Shown piece by piece: positions 18,459-23,577 of a stretch of DNA of 23,577 bases (its first letter is position 1; every line of letters begins with the position of its first letter). The position numbers were made by a program, and so were the translations under genes. The notes beneath the pieces were generated by a model that worked only from the letters and a program-made list of their open reading frames with translations, was not told where the DNA came from and searched no databases. This stretch comes from Acidiferrobacteraceae bacterium (GTDB taxonomy: Bacteria; Pseudomonadota; Gammaproteobacteria; Arenicellales; UBA868), in NCBI GenBank assembly GCA_002721105.1, contig PBJL01000022.1, positions 76,565 to 100,141 of the forward strand, read 5' to 3'.

Positions 18459-19547
18459 ATGTCTTACGTTGAATTAAAAAAAGTTAAGAAGTCGTTTGGG
18501 ACTACCAAAGTCATTCACGGTGTTGATCTCACTCTCGAAAAAGAAGACTTTACAGTATTTGTGGGCCCATCCGGCTGCGGGAAAACAACCCTTCTAAGAT
18601 TAATTGCAGGGCTTGAAGATCTTGATGAAGGGTCAATTTTCATCGGCAATGAGAGAGTTGATACGCTTCCACCAGCGCAGCGTGGTGTGGCAATGGTATT
18701 CCAAAATTATGCACTATATCCGCACATGTCTGTTTACCAAAATATGTCTTTCGGCCTACGGATTGCAAAAAAAAATAGTAACGAGATTGAGCAACGCGTC
18801 AAAGAAGCAGCAGAAATTCTTCAAATTAAAGAACTTCTCGACCGAAAACCGCGCGCACTGTCAGGCGGTCAAAGACAAAGAGTTGCTATTGGGAGAGCGA
18901 TTGTAAGAGAGCCAAAAGTATTTTTGTTTGATGAGCCGCTCTCAAATTTAGATGCAAAACTTAGAGTGCAAATGCGAGTTGAATTATCTCGACTTCATAA
19001 GAAACTAAAAGCTACTATGATTTATGTCACCCATGATCAAGTTGAAGCAATGACTATGGGATCCCGAATCGTGGTGCTGAACAACGGTAATATAGAGCAG
19101 GAAGGTCCTCCATTAGATCTATATAACACACCAAAAAATATCTTTGTTGCTGGTTTTATTGGATCGCCTGCAATGAATTTCCTAGAAGGCAAGATCAAAC
19201 GAATTGACGATCAAACAATTTACGTCGAACTCAAAGGAGGGGACAACACTAAAATCTATTGTCAGCCAAAAAAAGACACGCAGATTGGCGATCCAATCAC
19301 CCTTGGTATTCGGCCTGAAAGCCTGTGGCTCGATGAATCTGGCGAATCTCAGATAACCGGCAAAGTGTATGCGGTGGAACGGCTAGGTGGTGAAACTTAT
19401 TTATACATCAATACAACCCAACAACAAGAAATTATCGTTCATTCTCCCGGAGATAAAATACTCTCAACAGAAACAGAAATTACTTTGACATATTCCGCTA
19501 ACAAATGTCACCTTTTTGATGCGAAAGGACTCCGATTCACTATCTAG
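18459..19547 (+). CDS. Sugar-type ABC importer ATPase (MalK/UgpC-like), orphan
   Basis: ATP-hydrolysing subunit of the CUT1-type importer family (MalK, UgpC, MsmK). The 362-residue protein has Walker A GPSGCGKT (36-43), Q-loop Q82, the signature LSGGQ (134-138), Walker B VFLFDEP (154-160) and switch H192. The C-terminal TOBE-like regulatory domain occupies about 240-362 (GSPAMNFLEGKI onward). AGGTG precedes ATG 18459 at a good distance. No permease or substrate-binding protein gene is in the window, so the substrate cannot be told; it may serve several importers, as MsmK does. It is divergent from uvrB. Confidence 0.93.
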   Translation: MSYVELKKVKKSFGTTKVIHGVDLTLEKEDFTVFVGPSGCGKTTLLRLIAGLEDLDEGSIFIGNERVDTLPPAQRGVAMVFQNYALYPHMSVYQNMSFGLRIAKKNSNEIEQRVKEAAEILQIKELLDRKPRALSGGQRQRVAIGRAIVREPKVFLFDEPLSNLDAKLRVQMRVELSRLHKKLKATMIYVTHDQVEAMTMGSRIVVLNNGNIEQEGPPLDLYNTPKNIFVAGFIGSPAMNFLEGKIKRIDDQTIYVELKGGDNTKIYCQPKKDTQIGDPITLGIRPESLWLDESGESQITGKVYAVERLGGETYLYINTTQQQEIIVHSPGDKILSTETEITLTYSANKCHLFDAKGLRFTI

Positions 19548-19679
19548 CAACTTGCCTAAAACCTAGATCTGTCGTTGCAATGCTACTTATCAAAAGGCCA
19601 TTCAATCCGAAATGACAGCCTAGAGAATCAATAGTGGGTCTCATTTGTTTTAAACGGTCTACAGAGTAGATTATATTGG

Positions 19680-20975
19680 CTAAGGGACAAATACCACACC
19701 GTCTAACATAACTGTCGCATTCGGGACTTGAAGAGGTGCCGGCACACTTGTGATACAAACAGCAGGCGGATCAGACGGGACTGCTTGCTTCAGCTGTGCA
19801 TATATAGCATAGGAATCTTCCGGATTAGTGACGTATGCTCTCAAACGAAGTAAGTTATCGAGGCTTGTTTTGCCTGCTTCACAGATATCTCTTAACCTTG
19901 CAAAAAGGTAAGTGAGTTGACTCTGGATGTCTGGGCTAGTAACAAGACCAGATTCATTACCAGCAATTAATGAAGATGTCCAAAGTAAATGCCCCGCCCG
20001 TATAGCTTCAGATTCATGCCCTAAGATGGTAGCTCCAGTACTGACTATATCACGACTTGTTTTATTGCTTAGACGGACACTCTGGAACATTGACTCCATT
20101 TTCATTGCCCCTTCAGCATGAGTGCTTGGCCCTTCGGCCCGGGGTGTTCCAAGCCCACGGATTGGTATAACAGTTCGAGCAGGCGGATCTGTGGGAAAGA
20201 ATTTTTTCCACACTAAATCAACCTCATACAAATCAGCAAGATCTACCAAAAACACCGTGCAATGTACGGTATTGGCTAAAGAAGTCCTAGCATTTTCTAG
20301 GCGGGTAGCCAGAGTCTTTAGGATGAAGTTAGTTTCATTTCGAGCTTCATTACCCCACCAAATCCAGTCGTCTGCTTTGACATCTGATCTTATACCAGTC
20401 GCATAGTCTGATGACCAATCGCCTACGGTGAAAACATAATCTCCCGCCGTTACGATTTCATTATAGACAGGTTCTTCAGCATAGGCGTCTCCAAACTCTG
20501 GCCGTTTTCCGGGATCTTGTTCTCCAGTTCCTCCTATCGCTTTTTTATATCCCTCTTGAGGAATCACAGCAATGCCTGTTGGATTTACTACGCACTGATA
20601 TGGTGCAAAATCACCTGTCGCAATGAGAGCACTTCCAGGACGACCGCGTTCCATGAATCCTGGCCCCCGACTGACCTCAAGATAACCATCCGCATGAGCT
20701 TTTCTTGAAATATACTGCTCAACTTGGACTACATCACTACAACTTGAGCCAAGCTGTTCAAGTCCGCGTCTATAACGATCCCAGATAGATTGTGTTTGAT
20801 AACGGACTTGAGCGGACGGAGATAAATGGTAGGGTGCCGGCACCACAGCATCATCCGCAAAAGCTCCGCTCTCATCAACTGATACGCCGGCCATAAATAC
20901 GAAAGGCCCTCCCGCAGCTAATCTCGAACAATAGATTCCGTTTCCATCTACTTGGTCAACGACAATTCTTTTCAC
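19680..20975 (-). CDS. Protein of three tandem RidA (YjgF/YER057c)-like modules
   Basis: RidA proteins deaminate reactive enamines and imines. This 431-residue protein seems to hold three RidA-like modules: about 15-140 (FVFMAGVSVDESG), 170-295 (YVFTVGDWSSDYATG) and 315-431 (LLWTSSLIAGNES). Each has the strand-helix pattern of the family. Only the middle module keeps the arginine that matches E. coli RidA Arg105 (Arg267 in PPARTVIP), with Glu288 in HAEGAM resembling Glu120. Module 3 has Val406 at that place (PPAVCIT), and module 1 has no arginine there. The start is GTG 20975 behind a strong AAGGAGGG. Substrate and pathway are unknown. No enzyme gene is next to it. Confidence 0.75.
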   Translation of the reverse strand: MKRIVVDQVDGNGIYCSRLAAGGPFVFMAGVSVDESGAFADDAVVPAPYHLSPSAQVRYQTQSIWDRYRRGLEQLGSSCSDVVQVEQYISRKAHADGYLEVSRGPGFMERGRPGSALIATGDFAPYQCVVNPTGIAVIPQEGYKKAIGGTGEQDPGKRPEFGDAYAEEPVYNEIVTAGDYVFTVGDWSSDYATGIRSDVKADDWIWWGNEARNETNFILKTLATRLENARTSLANTVHCTVFLVDLADLYEVDLVWKKFFPTDPPARTVIPIRGLGTPRAEGPSTHAEGAMKMESMFQSVRLSNKTSRDIVSTGATILGHESEAIRAGHLLWTSSLIAGNESGLVTSPDIQSQLTYLFARLRDICEAGKTSLDNLLRLRAYVTNPEDSYAIYAQLKQAVPSDPPAVCITSVPAPLQVPNATVMLDGVVFVP

Positions 20976-21454
20976 TTATCCCTCCTTAATTTAAACTTAT
21001 TCTCACCGCTTAAGTTATTCGAATAATTAAATGATCTAAGCCACTATGTTCTCTTTTTAGCTACATCGGATCGGCACTTGTTCAAGTGTTTGACAATTAT
21101 TCACGAAGCCATGCTTATCCTCTTAAAGTACCATACTATAAACTCTGAATTAATTGATATGTATATATCCTCTCTATCCTTAAGTGAAATAATCATATTC
21201 CACTTTTAATTATTGAAAAAAAAGGTTTTTTTATATTTTGAGTACCTTTATTATAAATCTAAGTCTAAGCCTATATCGTCTACCAAAGTAACAATTTTGC
21301 ACAAATTTGGCCTAGGGCAGCACAATCCCCGGGACCTGGATTTTGATGTCTAAAAAATCGAATTGCGTTTTTATTTCTAAAAACATGTTCGTTTTTTATG
21401 TAAACGCAGGGGTACTCAATCTCATCGACCACGGTATAATGCCGACACCATTGA
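20976..21454. other. 479-base intergenic region before tRNA-Asn
   Basis: AT-rich, with no convincing gene. It holds the ribosome binding site and presumably the promoter of the RidA-like gene (minus). It also has an inverted repeat CACTTG-TT-CAAGTG (21075-21088) abutting a TTGACA (21090-21095), an interrupted hairpin AAGTG/CACTT near 21183-21206, an A8/T7 tract near 21215, and GCGTTT/AAACGC (21365-21370, 21402-21407). None can be tied to a known element. Confidence 0.5.
21435..21440 (+). promoter_or_regulatory. -10 element of tRNA-Asn
   Basis: A perfect TATAAT lies 14 bases before the tRNA 5' end and is followed by a GC-rich stretch (GCCGACACC), as often seen in stable-RNA promoters under growth-rate control. 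No good -35 is found at 16-18 bases spacing. Confidence 0.5.
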
Positions 21455-21530
21455 TCCCCTGTAGCTCAGTTGGTAGAGCAGCGGACTGTTAATCCGCTTG
21501 TCGCTGGTTCGAGCCCAGCCGGGGGAGCCA
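21455..21530 (+). tRNA. tRNA-Asn (anticodon GTT)
   Basis: A cloverleaf is visible. The acceptor stem is TCCCCTG/CGGGGGA with one G-T pair, the D-stem GCTC/GAGC, the anticodon stem GCGGA/TCCGC with loop CTGTTAA (anticodon GTT), and the T-arm GCTGG-TTCGAGC-CCAGC. The discriminator is G, with encoded CCA. It stands alone, with a broken accessory-type gene 160 bases downstream, the usual side for tRNA-targeted insertions. No second copy of its 3' end was found in the window. Confidence 0.96.
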
Positions 21531-21588
21531 AATACCCTTTCAAGTACACTGCTTTTAGTGAAATCCTAGTAAACTCAAGGAGTTTCAT

Positions 21589-21611
21589 GGGTGTGTTAAG
21601 ACCGCACACCC
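21589..21611 (+). other. Hairpin downstream of tRNA-Asn
   Basis: GGGTGTG and CACACCC form a perfect 7-bp stem with a 9-base loop, about 60 bases after the tRNA. There is no T-run behind it, so it is not a clear terminator. It may still stop or stabilise the tRNA precursor. Confidence 0.4.
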
Positions 21612-21692
21612 ACACACCTCATACCCTCAATCGGGCACGATTCTGGCCCTCAAACTGCGAATTAATGCTATTACAATAGGCAATGTGTCACG

Positions 21693-22121
21693 ATGTATCG
21701 ACGGCCTATCTGCGACCCAGCATCCTTAGCAATGATTAAAGATATTGAGCAACAGTTGCTAGAAAAAAAATGTGCACCCAATGAAGAAAACGTTACCCGT
21801 GCACGAAAACGTTTCGGTCTACCAGTATCTAAAGATCAAGGCGACGAGTGGGAGCAAATTTTTCAAGACCCTCTTGACGAAACGGGACGCACAACTTTTG
21901 TAATTCCTTCTTTACTTGTCAATAGTAAGCCGATGATTGGCACACCTGATGTCGTCTATAGGAGCCTAAAAACCCGTGAGATCCTAATTGTAGAAATTAA
22001 AGCGTCTAATAAATCTGTGCCAACAAATGGCTAGCCGAATCTTCGCACTCAGTTGTGATGTTACGCTAAAATTGAAGACTGGGCTAATTTAGAGATGGTC
22101 ACACACTATGTGGATACTTAA
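21693..22121 (+). pseudogene. Broken gene, possible PD-(D/E)XK nuclease-like protein
   Basis: The open part (21693-22034) gives 113 residues with IGTPDVVYRSLKTREILIVEIKAS, a GxPD...VEIK pattern like the core of PD-(D/E)XK nuclease folds. It ends at TAG (22032-22034). The same frame continues sensibly: PNLRTQL, then TGA (22056-22058), then CYAKIEDWANLEMVT before TAA (22119-22121). Both stops can arise by one base change from TGG, restoring NGWPNLRTQLWCYAKIEDW. A further frameshift near 22103 is possible. I infer a decayed gene, not a short live one. No repeats or integrase are seen. The nuclease assignment is a motif-level guess. Confidence 0.6.
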
Positions 22122-22528
22122 AGAACTTCTCGCTAGTGCGTTGCCCGTTGAGCGCGTCTCGTCTAGCTAACTACTATCTGTTCTCACTATCCTTCCTCAT
22201 TGACATAGATTCTGATACTACACACAAAATTTCAACCATGATTGCTGCCCCCAATTGAACTCATGCATCCCCAATATCAAATACGCGACTCATTGGCACT
22301 GAAAATTACCCTAGTTAAGTCAGGTGTGGTGGCCACCCAATAACGCCCATCCCCAACCTGCCCTCAAACAAACAACTGAGCTTTGCTAAATTCTCGATTT
22401 TTTGATTCTTAGGAATAGGCATAATTTATATTTATAATTCAGAACACTTGAGACTATCTAACCTGAGGAATTATGAATCTACTTCAGTCTGTCTGGACAA
22501 GCACACTAGCAATAGATCAATTTTTTTA
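22122..22528. other. Gene-poor stretch between pseudogene and phosphotriesterase-like gene
   Basis: About 400 bases with no credible coding sequence on either strand. It may contain further remains of the broken gene, but no protein pattern is recognisable. A 10-bp palindrome GGTGGCCACC lies near 22328. No RNA gene or terminator stands out. Confidence 0.4.
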
Positions 22529-23577
22529 TTAGTAAGCAATGAGCGCCGCAGGGTTTTTGACTAACAATAAGTTAATATCTGAATCGGTGAAACCTCTACT
22601 GAGCAGGGTTGGTACGATAGTTCTTAGAAAATGGCCGTACCCCCCACCGCCAAAGTGTTTCCATTGAACCTTACACCAAATATCATGCGAAACCAAAACT
22701 TGATCTCCATAACCTTGCTTAAACACTTCGATGAGCCAGTCCATCCTCTGTGAATCATCTAGATAGCGCATACGGCTATTTTTAAGCATCATCCCAAAAT
22801 TATCATAACCAATTCGATAACCTCTCTCCAATGCATATAGGTGCATCGAAAAATCCCATATTGAGCTCATATGACAGAGAATCACCTTTTCCGGCTTCAT
22901 ATTCTCCGATTCGAGTACTGACAATATTTTCGGTACAGCAGATGCCCTGTTTGGCTGATGAATACTTAGTGCCGCGCCGGTCTCGATAGAGGCCCGGCAG
23001 GCCGCTCGAAGCGATCGCTCCTCCATCGGAGTCATTTCACCAACATAGTTAAGAGTGCCCCGCTCCTGACCATTAATACCTATTTCACCAATGATACCAG
23101 AGCGTATTCCATCATTACCCTCAGTTAAGTCCTTAACCATTCGTTGCATAAGCTCATCAATAGTTGCATTTAAAACCCATGGCTCGCAAGAATACTCGCA
23201 GTAAAATCCACATCCCATTACGATCGGCACTCCAGAACGACGCGAAATCATTTGAAGGACATGAGGATCTCGACCCATGCCTTCTGGTGTAACATCTACA
23301 ATGGTATGGCCACCTAACTGAATAAAGTCCTCAAGCTCGGCAATAACAATTTCTGGATTGTCTAGATTAATGTTGTCTCTATTGGAACATGAGCTAAGTA
23401 TCACTCGGTCGATGAGGTGAGAAGTCAATGGCATATTTGCAAATTCTTCTGCATCATCTGAATCATCTAGCTCGAAAAAACTTGACCCATCCGAAAAAAG
23501 ATGTTCATGGGTCAGAGTGACACCAAGGTCTTCTTGAGGTGTTAAACCTTGAACAGTATGTGCATGAGCTTTATGAG
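22529..23577 (-). CDS. Phosphotriesterase-family metal hydrolase, N-terminus beyond right edge
   Basis: Amidohydrolase-superfamily TIM-barrel protein of the phosphotriesterase-related group (PHP/YhfV-like); natural substrates may be lactones or esters. 348 residues are visible. An internal ATG (23434) is not the start, because the frame continues upstream through VQGLTPQEDLGVTLTHEHLF, the usual N-terminal block, to the window edge; only a few residues should be missing. Metal ligands can be assigned: HxH in THEHLF, Glu in GIIGEIG, His in LSIHQP, His in VILCHMSS, Asp in LVSHDIW. A glutamate stands where true phosphotriesterases have a carboxylated lysine, as in E. coli PHP. It ends at TAA 22529. 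Confidence 0.88.
   Translation of the reverse strand, partial: HKAHAHTVQGLTPQEDLGVTLTHEHLFSDGSSFFELDDSDDAEEFANMPLTSHLIDRVILSSCSNRDNINLDNPEIVIAELEDFIQLGGHTIVDVTPEGMGRDPHVLQMISRRSGVPIVMGCGFYCEYSCEPWVLNATIDELMQRMVKDLTEGNDGIRSGIIGEIGINGQERGTLNYVGEMTPMEERSLRAACRASIETGAALSIHQPNRASAVPKILSVLESENMKPEKVILCHMSSIWDFSMHLYALERGYRIGYDNFGMMLKNSRMRYLDDSQRMDWLIEVFKQGYGDQVLVSHDIWCKVQWKHFGGGGYGHFLRTIVPTLLSRGFTDSDINLLLVKNPAALIAY

Noticed and set aside
19540..19758. Cysteine-rich 72-residue minus-strand frame
   Set aside because: It overlaps the end of the RidA-like gene in another frame and extends past the gene into the gap; there is no ribosome binding site or known pattern.
21589..21611. tRNA-Asn attachment site for an integrated element
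   Set aside because: No repeat of the tRNA 3' end and no integrase gene were found in the window; only the position is suggestive.
21693..22121. Possible recoding of TGA as Trp in the broken gene
   Set aside because: surE and rplT use TGA as normal stops, and a TAG also interrupts the frame, so decay is simpler than a code change.

Overview
The window reads as an AT-rich gammaproteobacterial chromosome segment (roughly 40% GC by eye). The strongest evidence is the unbroken minus-strand order tRNA-Val, thrS, infC, rpmI, rplT, pheS, pheT, ihfA, a merR-type gene, tRNA-Pro. To my knowledge this is the layout of Pseudomonas and related gammaproteobacteria. A surE/yqaA/nlpD block supports the same group. 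The genus cannot be named from sequence alone. The standard genetic code is used.

Left part (1-3600): a compact minus-strand amino-acid block, hom - thrC - cysM. It links homoserine and threonine synthesis to cysteine synthesis; cysM runs off the left edge. A divergent Mth938-like gene lies beside it. Next (3611-7318), all on the minus strand, come a CorC/CNNM-type membrane protein, surE, a YqaA/DedA-type membrane protein and nlpD. pcm and rpoS, the usual partners of surE and nlpD, are both absent.

Middle (7448-15142): the translation operon with its flanking tRNAs. infC appears to start at a rare ATA codon overlapping the thrS stop. The rplT-pheS gap can form two mutually exclusive hairpins next to the pheS ribosome binding site. 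A plausible rho-independent terminator follows tRNA-Pro.

Right part (15345-23577) is less ordered: tdk (plus), uvrB (minus), an orphan MalK/UgpC-type ABC ATPase (plus), an unusual three-module RidA-like protein (minus), tRNA-Asn, a decayed nuclease-like pseudogene just downstream of that tRNA, and a phosphotriesterase-family hydrolase (minus) running off the right edge.

Most of the window is ordinary housekeeping DNA. I see no convincing new multi-gene system. The best leads are the triple RidA-like protein, the broken gene next to tRNA-Asn, the reduced surE/nlpD neighbourhood and the small RNA-level structures.
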